This document shows positions 53,827 to 64,000 of a stretch of DNA of 64,000 nucleotides, piece by piece. Below the pieces are notes generated by a model, which was not told where the DNA came from, did no database searches, and saw only the letters and a list, made by a program, of their open reading frames with translations. Position 1 is the stretch's first letter. Each line of letters starts with the position of its first letter. Source of the DNA: Apoderus coryli (lineage: Eukaryota; Arthropoda; Insecta; Coleoptera; Attelabidae); the NCBI GenBank assembly GCA_911728435.2, contig OU452199.1, positions 8,318,860 through 8,382,859 on the forward strand, given 5' to 3'. The position numbers and the translations under genes were made by a program.

Positions 53827-54147
53827 TCAGGCACACGGTTCGTAATCGGAATCATCTAGTTCCAATCTCGGTTCCGGTTCACTGAAATCTTTTATATCCA
53901 TAGCTTTTCCCGCTTTAAAGTCTATTCGCTTCCTTCTGATCTTGGTCTGATTCTGCGAGAGCAATGAAGCATTCATTTCATGGTTTTCATCTTGCTCACT
54001 GATCATTCTCCTTAAAACTTGAGTTGCATTAAACGGGCATATTCCGGTTGCCTTGAACCCCGAAATAATATTTTGCTCCGACGTTGCTTCGATGTCATTT
54101 AAAGTTCTATTGAATAATACAGGAAAATCAGATTTCTGGAAAGGCAT
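53827..54147 (-). pseudogene. pogo/Tigger-like transposase C-terminus
   Basis: A 106-codon frame: MPFQKSDFPVLFNRTLNDIE, EQNIISGFKATGICPFNATQ, VLRRMISEQDENHE, then a Ser/Lys-rich region and an acidic tail ending DDSDYEPCA. The GFxATGIxPFN box and the preceding FPxLxxxTL segment mark the end of the DDE_1 (Jerky/Tigger/pogo) transposase domain. The DDD catalytic core would lie upstream; the reading there (EMLKANLNQLEKKEECL near 54150-54200) is in another frame and soon lost. This could be an old transposon tail or, less likely, the last exon of a domesticated gene. Confidence 0.72.
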
Positions 54148-55952
54148 TCTTCTTTTTTTTCCAATTGGTTAAGATTCGCCTTCAACATTTCCTCAAAAGG
54201 CCTAAGAACTTACGCTCAACAAAGATATAGGTTTATAATTCATATTCCACCCGTCACTCTTCTTGAAATCTGGAAGTTTTATTTTTGAGATTTATAATTA
54301 TTGACTTTATGTCTGACTCCTGTAAACAGGGGAATAGAAAGAAGGAGCCAAAGGTACAATCTATCGACAGACCACAAGAAAAATGAGTTTTCATTTTTAT
54401 AGACACATTGGCTTCACAATAGTATGTCTACTCTCAAGTTCACTGTGTTCCAAGGAGAGGCCTCTCCGCTGGCAGGCCGAAATCCTTCTATATTCCAACC
54501 ATAAAAATGTTGACTTATTAGGATTAGGAAGTTGAGTTCATTGATATTATCGTGTGAAATCGTATTACGAACGAGGAAGCCCAACTCTTTAGAACATTGA
54601 ACCCTAAATCTCCTCACCCTACCTCGAAACACCACCTCAGATGGGTCCAAAATGACGTAAACGACTTTTTCACAGTAGCTGATATCACTGGTACTGAATT
54701 ATTGAAATGAAACGGAAATTCCTGACAGCACGCATTGTCAAATTGTATGGAATGGTAATATAGTCTGTCTTATCGTTATCAGGTATTGAGGACTGCAATC
54801 GTATATAAGACTATTGTGGTAAGTAATCAGGAAAAACACAGATTAACATTTATAGTCTTATCCAAATGTAGGGAATTAGTAATGCCGTAGTCTATAGTAG
54901 ACGCAATCACGACTCCATTCTGCATTGGAATAGTTCTCGCAGAACTCCTAACAATTGACGAAAGCTCAATAAATCATAAATTCAATTTGAAATTTTTGTG
55001 TAATCTGTAGTTTTATATTCTACTAAATGCATTATTGTATGCGATAATCTAGTCTTATACCATATTATGTAGAAACAACTAATAAGACACTTCAACAGTA
55101 AATTAAGATTTCAATTGGATGTTATTTGCAAAATATCATGTTTTTATTCAAGCCCGTTTATTGTTCAATTCCTTAGAAAATCATTTTTATTAGTGAAACG
55201 GCACTATAATAAACCATGCTCTCAATGGTAGACTCATCAGTTTTCATAGAAACTTCGAGTTACAAGAGTTATCGCACGTTCGTTTATAGATATTCTAGAA
55301 CCAAAATAGGTAGGGTAAAATCGTCGTTTTTACTCATACAAATTATATAAGAACGGTTTAAAAATACAACCCGATTAGGCATTACATGATTGAAGAGTTC
55401 ACCCTATAATATAATATACAAACGTATTATCTAACTATGTATATTCGTGCTTTTCCTGTCTATGAAGGGAGTATTATATAACTTACCGAATAATGCTCGA
55501 TGTATCACACACCATAAACTTTATAAAGAAATATATATGATGTAGATTTGTAAACGTACCGAAGTTATTTTTATTATAATCTACAATTCTGCAGTACATA
55601 CAGTCATTTATTTGTCACAAGCAATTTTAGGAATAACAAATGTATTGGATGCAACTGAACTACATTTTGTAGAAAATTCAATTTGGATAAATTTGAAATA
55701 GTAGTCCATTCTTAAGCGGAGTTGTAATTTTAGTGTTCCAATAAAACTCAAATCTCCACAAAATTTTATTTAATTTTTCAAATTATCAAATGTTAGTCAA
55801 GCTAATTTAGTCCGAGAATTCGAGAGACTGACACTGAGGCGGAAATACGTTAAACTTGACATATATTTGAATTCCATATGTAAAAAACAACAACTCACCC
55901 CGAAATATATTGGAATCTTCACTAAACGCAACTCTTCATCAGCCAAAAAAGC
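54148..55952. other. Spacer, no gene supported
   Basis: The first 50 bases still show frameshifted pogo-like coding. A 78-codon minus frame at 54414-54650 has no recognised domain. The rest is AT-rich. Confidence 0.4.
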
Positions 55953-57805
55953 CAGCAGACCAGTGGCGGCTTGTCCTATGCAGCAAGTGAAGCAACGCTT
56001 CACCTAAATAATCTTAATAATATTTAAGTATTTTATTTTATTGTGTAATTATTTTTCTCCATATAAAATTTAACCTATAATTTAATGTATACTTAATTTT
56101 CAACCTGCTTTACCATAAAATTTTTAATTTCGTCTTCATCTGAAGCAGGCCTTATCCTATACACCTATTTAACATACTTAATTTACATACCTAAAGGTAT
56201 TTCTCTCTTTTTTTATTCGTGTAATAATAGTAAAACATTATTTATTTCGGTCTCTCTCTTCCCTGTATACGGAAGTTGACACCCTTGCCAGTGCTTGTGT
56301 CGTCTGACACACCAATAGCCTATTTATTGATCATACACGTTCTTATGCAGATTAAGCGTGCCTCAAAGCATTTTCATCTATCATTCAGCAACAATGGGCA
56401 ACACTGCCATCTGGCATATACCCACTATACAACCAGCTATCGCTCTTCGTATAAACATAGTTGCCAACGCTTAATTGTACTAAGCATCTCATACGAATCT
56501 TGCCATTAAAAAAACACTATAAGAAGCACGCTTCATATAGATGCAGCAGAGATTTAATGTAAAATACGGTTATATGACAACACTTGGCGAGTATATTGTA
56601 CATATATGTCGATTATTATTTTGATTATATCTATATCTATCACACAGTCGCAAATTTCTAGTCCTATGCTAAATACTAATATTATTTTTATTTACTTTTC
56701 GGCAAGCTTAAAGTGTTGATTTTTGATATTTTGGATACAAATTAGTTTTTCTATTGAGTTACCTACATATTTAATTTAACTTTTAAAATCTAAAAAAGTA
56801 GTGAACAAATTAAAAAAATATATACCCACGGTTTTTAATTATTGGCTACCTACCTACCGTAAAATATTGTTTTTTTAATAATATAATATATTTCTGTGTT
56901 TAATAAAATCGGGAACGATTAGAATTCACTTTAACTCATTTATTGCTTTTTTTATTTGTTTCTTTTTGTTTTGTTTTCGAGATATTTCTAATTTTGGGTT
57001 ATAAAATGATATAGTTACACTTAACTAAAATGGCTTCATGTGCACTTTTATCTGTTCTACCTTCATCTTCAGTTGCAGACAAGTTTTAAACTTTGCAACA
57101 CAGGATGACTTACAGAATATTTCACAGGAGTTTGATTAATATTTATTTCACATTAATTATAAGATATATTGTACCGACATTGTAATCCTTGTACTTACTG
57201 AAATAAATATTATTATTATTATTATTTTAATATCTCATACTGTAATATGGAAGAAGCAAGTGGAAATAGTACACATCAGCAGCGTAAATTATATTTATGC
57301 TGACATCAGGTAAGCGCAGTTATTATGAAAAATGATGATGATGATGATTTTAACTATAGTTAAATTTGTTCAATCAACAATCCTTTTAATAACAGAAAAA
57401 TCTATACAGACACACCTGTTCCAGATTTAAATAAATGTTTGATAAATATAAATAAAGGCAAATGCAAAAAAGCAGATCTTTTAATAATACCTCATGTGAG
57501 ACGTATTCTGATTTCTAATAGGTAGCATAAAAGTAATTTGATTGAGAGTTTCATAAAATGTGTTTTATTTAGTATTATTATGAAGTAGGTAAATATATTC
57601 TAGATATTAATTACACTTTAATTAAGGCTTTTAAGAACACAATACTTAGGTGAGGTACCTACTTATAAACATAACCTATATTTTATGCTGTTGATGAAGT
57701 AGGGATATCCTTATTAATTTTAGCTACCTATTAAGTAAGTATATGACTTTATTTTATGTTATGCTTCACCAAATTAGACTGCCACAAGCCGCCACTGTAT
57801 CAGAC
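55953..57805 (+). mobile_element. hAT element, copy B of the 41.4-kb family
   Basis: The element runs from CAGTGGCGGCTTGTCCTATG (55961) to CAAGCCGCCACTG (ending 57797), 1837 bp against 1840 bp for copy A. Flanks CAGCAGAC and TATCAGAC match at 6 of 8 positions. Near the 3' part it keeps CCAGATTTAAATAAATGTTT, aligning with copy A's CCAGATTTATATAAATATTT in the transposase fragment, but frames are lost. A (ATT)n-tailed segment at about 57170-57226 looks like the 3' end of a nested retroelement. Confidence 0.72.
57170..57226 (+). mobile_element. Possible non-LTR retroelement 3' tail nested in hAT copy B
   Basis: CTTGTACTTACTGAAATAAA followed by an ATT microsatellite (ATTATTATTATTATT) is the usual way several insect non-LTR elements end. 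The upstream body is too short or decayed to identify. Confidence 0.35.
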
Positions 57806-58038
57806 AGGCATGAATTGTATGGTTGAAAGAAGAAATTAAACATCTCTACAAGAAATTAAGTATGATCGAGTCAAAATAATTTAGTGACCGAACTTACAAA
57901 TAACCTTCATCTGATAGAATGGGACGCTATTCAAGAGAAGGTTCTCCAATTTACATATAATATTATTTTGTGGAAATTTGACTTTTATTCAAACACTAAC
58001 ATTATAGATCGCACCTCATTTAACTAGGGAGGCTCAAC

Positions 58039-58362
58039 TTACCCAGACAAATTACCCCACCACTCAGGAGGCACTATCCCGATTATATTTAACTTTTTGC
58101 TCATAGTTCTAAATTTCTTGTTAAAGCGCAGGGTTAACCGCACTCTGCACTCTCTCTCTCTTATTAGATTTTCAACATCGTTGTTGTAACACACTTTACC
58201 CCAAATAAAAGGAGTATCAGTGGAAAATAATAAAAAGTACCAACAAAACAATTTATTTATTACATGGCTTCCCGTTAACCATGGATTTTTCTCATAATGA
58301 GTTTTATTAAACACCCTATCTTGCCTTACCCCAGTCTGCACTAATGATTTTAGAGGCGGCAT
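58039..58362 (-). pseudogene. hAT transposase N-terminal zinc-finger fragment (TTF/ZMYM1-like)
   Basis: The minus frame includes VFNKTHYEKNPWLTGSHVIN, then KLFCWYFLLFSTDTPFIWGK and VENLIRERE. The Y-x-K-x-PWLTG, NKLFCW and LLF elements form the TTF zinc finger of ZMYM1-like hAT transposases, although the second Cys of the FCWxC pair reads as Phe. It is opposite in strand to, and outside, hAT copy B, so it belongs to another insertion. No catalytic domain follows. Confidence 0.55.
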
Positions 58363-58794
58363 AATTTAATTTGTTAAAGCCGTTACCTATCTTCCTCCCG
58401 TTTGAAAATCACTTACACAAACTCTTGAAATATAAGGCGTTATTTATTATTTTATATTGCACAAAAGAATGTTAAAATAAAAGCTACAAATTTATTTTAT
58501 TAAATTACTTTATACCAACGATTATCTACGAATCGAATAGAGTAATTAGTAACCTGTACTCTGTACATAATCTAACTAGAACAAAAACAAAATAAATAAT
58601 GTAATTCACGCGGCAACAACAAAAAAAGCTTGAAAGGTATTGATTATCGTTTCGTAATTAGCGATTATCTATTAAAATTTTATAGATTTTAACAATTAGT
58701 TCAAAAGCAAAAAAAAAAAACAACTTTGCAGTATTTCCACCGAAAATAAACAAGTGCTAGGGTCAGTATACTGCTGGTTATCCGACCAGATTAG
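58363..58794. other. AT-rich spacer, no gene seen
   Basis: Only A/T-rich sequence with a run of A near 58705. Confidence 0.5.
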
Positions 58795-59872
58795 ATTTTG
58801 GGAAACATTAAGCATAGGCAAGGAGTTTAAAAGAGGGTTGAAAATTAAAAAAATTCATAGTTCTTAAACTTATCCGAAATACTGCATAATTTTTTACGCA
58901 TTTAATTGAATATAACCTAAAATATTGAACATAAAATATTAGACCACATTAGTTAGAAAAAACGAATTTCTTAAACATAGCCGAAATATGGACTAGTTAT
59001 TTATAGCTTTGATAGAATATAACCTAAAAAATGTGTTATAAATAACTTGTTTTCATAGGCGTTCGTAAATAGTGTGAAAGGGGCCAAAATAAAAACATAT
59101 ATATTTCCTTCCTTATTCGGAATACGGAATAATTTTTCGTAGTTTTGATAGAATATAATAATAATAATATAATAAACAGTTTATTTGCAGACATAATATA
59201 CAACATAATATACAAAAAATTACAACATACACAAGAAAAAAAAATATCTGCAAAAAGGGTTAGAAGGCAGTAAAACTGATATGTGTATCCTAACCCAGAA
59301 AATGAAATATAATTATTTATGACCCAAAAATACAGATTATATATATATATATATAAATACCATCTGGACAACACAATTATAAAATAGATAATAAACACCA
59401 AAAACAAAATTATCAAACAATATCTAGGTATACCAAATTCAATAGACTTTTTCGTAGTACCAATCGAAACGTCGAATGCTTATAAGTCTTATAATTATGC
59501 GGAATTCCGTTATACGTGCAATAAATGTTGTAAGTAAATGAGCGCCCGAACAACAATGTACGTATATAACCTAAAAAATGTTACATAAAAGAACCGGTTC
59601 ACACAGGCGTTCGAAAAAGGGTCAAAAACGAAAAAAAATTGGATACTTATATATATATCTTTAACATAAGATAACCTACAACATGCAGCATAACAATTTT
59701 GTTTACATAGGGATTCGTAAATAGTAGAAAAGGGGGCAAAATAAATTTTATAATAAAACTAAAAAATCAATTATTTTGCGTACAAGAACTTGGCCTAGAA
59801 GATCTGAAATATAAAATATGTCCGTATAAATAGTGCCTCCAAAGAGAAGAAAAATGAAAAAAAATGCGATAC
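58795..59872. repeat. Degenerate repeat region, copy B of 46.0-46.7 kb
   Basis: Starts GATTAGATTTTGGGAAACAT (also at 44490) and follows the same order of units as 46020-46730, including GGCGTTCGTAAATAGTGTGA, GGTTCACACAGGCGTTCGAA and the closing TTATTTTGCGTACAAGAACT and CCAAAGAGAAGAAAAAT. It is interrupted by the insertion at 59158-59564. Confidence 0.8.
59158..59564 (-). mobile_element. 5'-truncated non-LTR retrotransposon inserted in repeat copy B
   Basis: The unoccupied site at 46376-46410 reads GATAGAATATAACCTAAAAA. Here the same sequence is split after GAATATA, and TATAACCTAAAAAATG resumes at 59565 with TATA duplicated on both sides. The 407-bp insert ends, on the minus strand, with AATAAACTGTTTATTATATT and ATTATTAT, a typical short-repeat tail. 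No coding domain can be read. Confidence 0.75.
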
Positions 59873-61246
59873 TTAAAAAAAATAGCTGATGTCTAAAACA
59901 AAACAAAAATTTATTAAATTTAGATAAATAACAAAAAGGTCATAAAATTATTACTTTTACACTTAAATATGGAGAGCTATTCGTTCCTCGAGGGCAACAG
60001 TTTATTTTGAATTAAATTCAAATGTTAGGAAAATACACATACACATATACATATAAATTGTTATTGGACTATTTTGAATGGTCGAAATAGTTTTCTGTAT
60101 CTTTCCCCTATCCAAAGGGGGGGGAGGTTTAAGGTGGAATTGTAAATGAAAAGAGCGCTAAATATCATCACTTCTTGTACTGAAAATCACCAAGTCACAT
60201 GTGTAGAATATGTAAATGTGATTGTTCGCGTGAATCAAGGAAATAGTAAGTATTTTATTATTTTCTTGTTATAGGTCCATGTAGTGAACTATAGATTGTA
60301 GAAAGATTAAAACGTATAAATATATGCCAAAATTAGGCAAAACATTGTTTGATTAAAATCAAATTAAACGGGCCGCGAACCAATGTAAAAAAAATACGTT
60401 TTTTTAATTTTCGGCAGTACAGTCTTAGAAAAACATACAAAAACTTTCTAAATTAAACAGATATTCCAAATTATTACTTAATATACTTTACATATAATTA
60501 CCACTTCTGGTGTTTGTAAGGGTGTTTCAGTAAATGAAATATAAAGCAGAGGCGGCGCACAAAAAAGTTCGTGAAGCTCAAATTCAGTACGAACCAATAC
60601 CAATAATATACCACCCTGTACGTTTTGAAATATTCTGTGTAACAAATGTACTAAATTGTAATCCATTATTCCTAAAATTGTTGGAGAAAACTTACAAAAA
60701 CAAATCCTGAAACTTTCACACCCCGTATCGCAGATATTATGTTTGTATAAGATTTTCATCTTAACAAATTATATTCTATAAGTTGTAAAAGTCCTTCTAC
60801 AAATACCTGACTCACCCTGTATATATATATATTTAGATTTTAAATAAATAATTTAAAAGTTTGATGTAGAGGAACTTTCGGTCTATAACAAGCCCTCCAA
60901 GTGCACTCTTGCTACATCGTTGTGTGACTCTTTTAAAGAATCCTATTTGAAGCTTTCTCAAACTTTTTAATGTGGGAAGCCTTTATATCTGAAACCCTGG
61001 AATGACTTTATTAATGTGGCCTTTCTAGTAATCCAGGTGTATGGAATAATACGAACGTTCTCATACAGTGTGGATATGCAACTTTCTCGAGAATATCGTT
61101 TTGGCAACATTGCTCTATAATATGGTGTCTATTGGAATTAGGCACACAACGCACATAGAACTGAATTATGCGCGGTTTAATATAATTACGATTACAATAA
61201 CAGTAAATCTTGTTCAATTCATGTAATTTTACTAAGACAATACATA
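59873..61246. other. Spacer with a short repeat and transposon-terminus-like motifs
   Basis: Contains the CCTCGAGG repeat copy 3 (59951-60005). TTTCACACCCCGTATCG near 60712 resembles the end at 3321, and CACCCTGTATATATATAT near 60815 is another terminus-like motif. A 93-codon minus frame at 60478-60759 lies between these and is not recognised. Confidence 0.4.
59951..60005 (+). repeat. Short conserved repeat with a CCTCGAGG core, copy 3
   Basis: TTACTTTTACACTTAAATAT, GGAGAGCTATTCGTTCCTCG, AGGGCAACAGTTTATTT. Same orientation as 4720-4770. Confidence 0.5.
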
Positions 61247-61526
61247 TACACGATCGGACAAAATTAAAGCAACTCTTATGACTAAATCAGATATTTATGA
61301 GGTTAAAAAAAATTAGAGAAGATTACAAACCTTTCAGTTTAAAAGGTCATAGTATGCTGCAGTGACAGTTGTCAAATAAACTTGGGTGCAATAGTTTATT
61401 TAAACAATACACTTTATCACCGCGAGAAAAATAAAACATTATTAAACTTTTTGGCAGTGACATGGCATTAAAGAAATTAAATTCTGAAATAGTAATAATC
61501 AACACATCTTAATCCTGTTGATTTTA

Positions 61527-62432
61527 TCAATTATTCTGCTTGGAATTGTCGTTGGGACGAATTTGGCGCTCAGCCTGTTTCCACAAGTTCTCAAAAAGAT
61601 TGAGGTCCAGTTTTTGTGTCGACTACTACTACTGGCATTGACACTCAACGAAAAGCAACTCCATAAGAATACAGTACCGCTTCCGTGCTTTATTGTTAAC
61701 CACAGTTAAAATAATAGAGAGTTACTTCACCTCGTGTTGGCACGTTTGATGTTCATGTCTACAAAGAAATTAGCCGCGTATATATGGATATAGTATATAC
61801 AGTAGCGGGCCAGAAATGTGTCTAGTGAACCTTCTTGTCTATAGTTGATATTCGATGGTATAACGTACTTTGATTGAAACTTGTTATTAAACCAACGCCT
61901 AAAACGCCTCATTCTAACTGAATTGAAAAAAAACGAGTTTTGTCGCTGAATAATATTTTTCCAATCTTGAACTGCCCAATTTACAGCTTGGCATGGCGAT
62001 TTCTTTCGGAAATTAGTGGTTTCTTGGCTAGACGTCTGCTTCAAAGCTTTGCTTCAACTAATCGTCTTTGGACTTCTAGTTCAGGAATTATTTTTGGTCC
62101 TGAGGATCTCTTTGGCAAATTCTTTTTATTATCCATCCATCCAAAGTTTGGCTTTTTAAGCCTTCCAGTTTTTGAGATTTTCCACATGCCCCTGATTATT
62201 GTAACGTGTAGTTATTTTAGACACACTGCATTTTGGCAAAAGAAACCACCTGGGAATGTCAACAAAACGCCTTCCTTCCAAAAAAAGGGTGTACCATCAA
62301 ATGCTTTAACTCCTGACAAATTAGTTTACCTTTTGAAATATTCCCCAAAAAATAAAAGTTGCCTTGCTCGGTCGCGTTAATAATTAATGCGTATTTTTTA
62401 CATGAAAAGTTTTTAATCTTCGCTGATGCCAT
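61527..62432 (-). pseudogene. Tc1-like transposase, broken
   Basis: From ATG 62432 on the minus strand: MASAKIKNFSCKKYALIINA followed by TEQGN, the N-terminal helix-turn-helix. Later MWKISKTGRLKKPNFGWMDN, SGPKIIPELEVQRRLVEAKL and SRRLAKKPLISERNRHAKL give the DNA-binding to catalytic linker. DWKNI then FSDKTRF holds the first Asp (with Lys for Glu after it), in shifting frames. The GGGS box region and second Asp are displaced by the 61720-61844 patch. DLNLFENLWKQAERQIRPND keeps the third acidic residue (Glu) and ends TGA at 61527-61529. At least four frame changes and several stops are present. Confidence 0.82.
61720..61844 (-). repeat. Repeat patch inside the Tc1 gene, inverted relative to 51589-51777
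   Basis: AGTTACTTCACCTCGTG, TATATACAGTAGCGGGCCAG, AAATGTGTCTAGTGAACC. It matches the reverse complement of the patch next to the NUMT. It sits where a Tc1 transposase should have its GGGSVMVWG-to-second-Asp region, so it probably arrived by insertion. Confidence 0.65.
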
Positions 62433-62497
62433 TTTTTTTGTAATTACACAGATATGGCATTTTATCATGAGTTGCCTTACTTTTGTCCGATAGTGTA

Positions 62498-62885
62498 TGT
62501 CTGTATATATTATCACATTCTGGAAGCGCTAATGGTGTACTGAATTTATTATTTAACGTATGTGTATATCATTAAAAATGAATTACATTATAAAATATGT
62601 AGGTATACGCCTTGTGGTTCATTTAGAACACTATTATTGCTCGGGTTCTTTCACACATTTCCCCCTTTAGTCATCATTAACGCAATCAATATTTGCACAT
62701 GACACTAATTAAAGGTAAAATATACTGTAACGCATGTTGAGATGTCAATCCACATGTGTGAAAACGTTTGGCCGCTACATAACCCTTGCTCCCTTTGCAC
62801 AGAGCGCCGAGCAAAATGACAGATTTGTATCACAAACCATCGTAACCTTTAAAAACCAACCGCGTGGTAGATGTGAAGAATTTAT
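62498..62885. other. Spacer, no gene seen
   Basis: A 78-codon plus frame (62734-62970) crosses into the terminus-like sequence at 62886; no domain recognised. Confidence 0.4.
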
Positions 62886-64000
62886 ACCGGGTGTCCCACC
62901 GGGAAGGGATTCGATCAATTATGGAGAAACTACACTGAGGAACAATCGAAAAATCTGGTGTGGTACTTAGGTCGACGGGACAAATTCGGTTAAAATGTTT
63001 TCAAGAATCTAGCACTTCCGGTTATACCGGAAATGGGTGTCAACTCCCTTATTTCAAATGCGACCCTATGTAAATTATATTTTTTTTTTGGATTCTCTTT
63101 GTAATTCTAAACATATTTTATGCATAATATGTTATACCTATCGCCAGCCCTTTTCGAAATATTTGAAATTTGATGTCAAAAATGACGTTTTCAGAATAGA
63201 GAATAATTAAAATTTTTTATTATATGGAAGCTTTAATAATTTAATTTGTTAGAATATCCTAGAAGATATAGACCTACTTTAGCCGCCTATACATAAATTT
63301 TTTTAGTAAATATTAATACAGGGTATTAGAAAAAAAGGGTAAAAAATCAAATTGAAAAAAGTTTCATAAATCAAAATTTTTAAATGGCAGCATCAAAAAT
63401 AAGGGCAAGTTTATGAAAGGATGTCTATCCCAAAAACTGATAGTTTTCAAAATATTGGCAATTTTACATTTTTCTATTATAATAGTGATACGAATTTGAA
63501 ATTTAATTGATTTTAGTTAACCATGATGGCTTTAGATAGCAAATAAATATGACACTTGACAAAAATAATCAACAACTATGACAAATTGTAGACATTAATT
63601 ATTAGTAATAATCATGGCGGGCGTATAAATTATACCAACGAATACTATCTAAATTTGTTTATTGATTACTATGATGATTTGTTGCTTTTGTTTGGTGGTA
63701 TCACGATGGTATTCTGACTTAATAAGTATGTATAAATATTTTTAATGTTGAGGTCATATTTGATTTTTAGAGGTGTTCTCACGATTCGTCAATAAATGGA
63801 ACGTCCCGCGTTTGATGTTGTATTTTACGTATGTCATTTTAACCTCAAGTTCTTTTATATTATAATACAAGCACACGTGTGTGATTTTTTTTCACTCGCC
63901 TCTTATGCGCTCTTTATTATAGATTAGGTATTTCTATAAATTAAATTTTTAATAATAGAACAAATAGGAACTAAGTGATTTTTTAGGTTTTCATTTTAAG
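62886..64000. mobile_element. Possible transposon start running off the window
   Basis: TA then CCGGGTGTCCCACCGGGAAG at 62884-62905 resembles the TA-flanked CCGGGTG ends seen at 11325 and the CCGGGTGTGACA end at 28181. No matching right end lies before 64000, and no coding frame is visible in the remaining 1.1 kb, which is AT-rich. It could equally be an isolated terminus. Confidence 0.25.

Larger units (their letters stand above)
61247..62497 (-). mobile_element. Tc1-like transposon (DD34E type), full length but inactive
   Basis: The ends are CACGATCGGACAAAATTAAA (61249) and the right end, whose reverse complement is CACTATCGGACAAAAGTAAG (62495), each next to TA. Length 1247 bp. The transposase is on the minus strand and badly frameshifted. 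A patch shared with 51589-51777 occupies 61720-61844, in the middle of the gene. Confidence 0.85.

Noticed and set aside
54414..54650. 78-codon minus-strand frame
   Set aside because: No family recognised and no continuity with the pogo-like frame.
59036..59416. 126-codon minus-strand open frame
   Set aside because: Spans the junction of a repeat and a retroelement tail; its hydrophobic residues come from AT-rich sequence.
61940..62380. 146-codon plus-strand open frame
   Set aside because: Antisense to the Tc1 transposase, whose motifs are clear on the minus strand.

Overview
The window looks like an AT-rich, gene-poor stretch of an insect (hexapod) nuclear genome. The evidence is the transposon mix (mariner, rosa-like DD41D, Tc1, hAT, pogo, piggyBac and PIF/Harbinger), a block of nuclear mitochondrial DNA with the ancestral insect order trnL2-cox2-trnK-trnD-atp8-atp6-cox3, invertebrate mitochondrial codon use inside that block, and hammerhead-ribozyme motifs of the kind found in animal retroelements. 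The order of insect cannot be fixed from the sequence. No ordinary host gene can be called with confidence. The best host-like traces are an open frame running off the left edge (1-144) and one exon-like block (14194-14291).

Layout. 1-4.8 kb: an ORF end, a hammerhead-bearing repeat, a retrotransposon relic and a dispersed repeat. 4.84-6.12 kb: a complete but broken mariner. 9.38-10.82 kb: a hAT element with an 8-bp target duplication, a broken ZBED/SCAND3-like transposase and an internal duplication. 11.3-13.3 kb: a DD41D-type element whose transposase lost its third catalytic Asp; it also carries a second kind of hammerhead-like motif. 14.48-24.43 kb: one uninterrupted satellite array with a monomer of about 111 bp and clear higher-order units of 491 and 945 bp. 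26.3-33.7 kb: a PIF/Harbinger relic, a second hammerhead copy, a Tc1 relic, a piggyBac relic and several unclassified inverted or direct repeats. 33.77-35.86 kb: the one apparently intact transposon, with 340-bp terminal inverted repeats that read as identical and an uninterrupted 357-codon transposase with a DD41D triad. 37.1-38.6 kb: a 1.5-kb insertion flanked by 25-bp direct repeats. 41.4-43.2 and 56.0-57.8 kb: two hAT copies of one family, 1840 and 1837 bp. 44.4-46.7 and 58.8-59.9 kb: two copies of a degenerate repeat, the second split by a short non-LTR insertion, giving an empty/filled site pair. 49.85-51.46 kb: the NUMT. 53.8 kb: a pogo-like transposase tail. 61.25-62.5 kb: a complete but dead Tc1 element.

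How the parts work together. The window is mainly layers of selfish DNA. Only the DD41D element appears able to make its own transposase, so it could also move related copies with matching ends. The most distinctive signals are the two hammerhead-like copies, whose helix II shows a compensatory base change, and the young DD41D element. The array's two-level organisation shows repeated local amplification. All protein-family calls come from reading motifs by eye and were not checked by database search.
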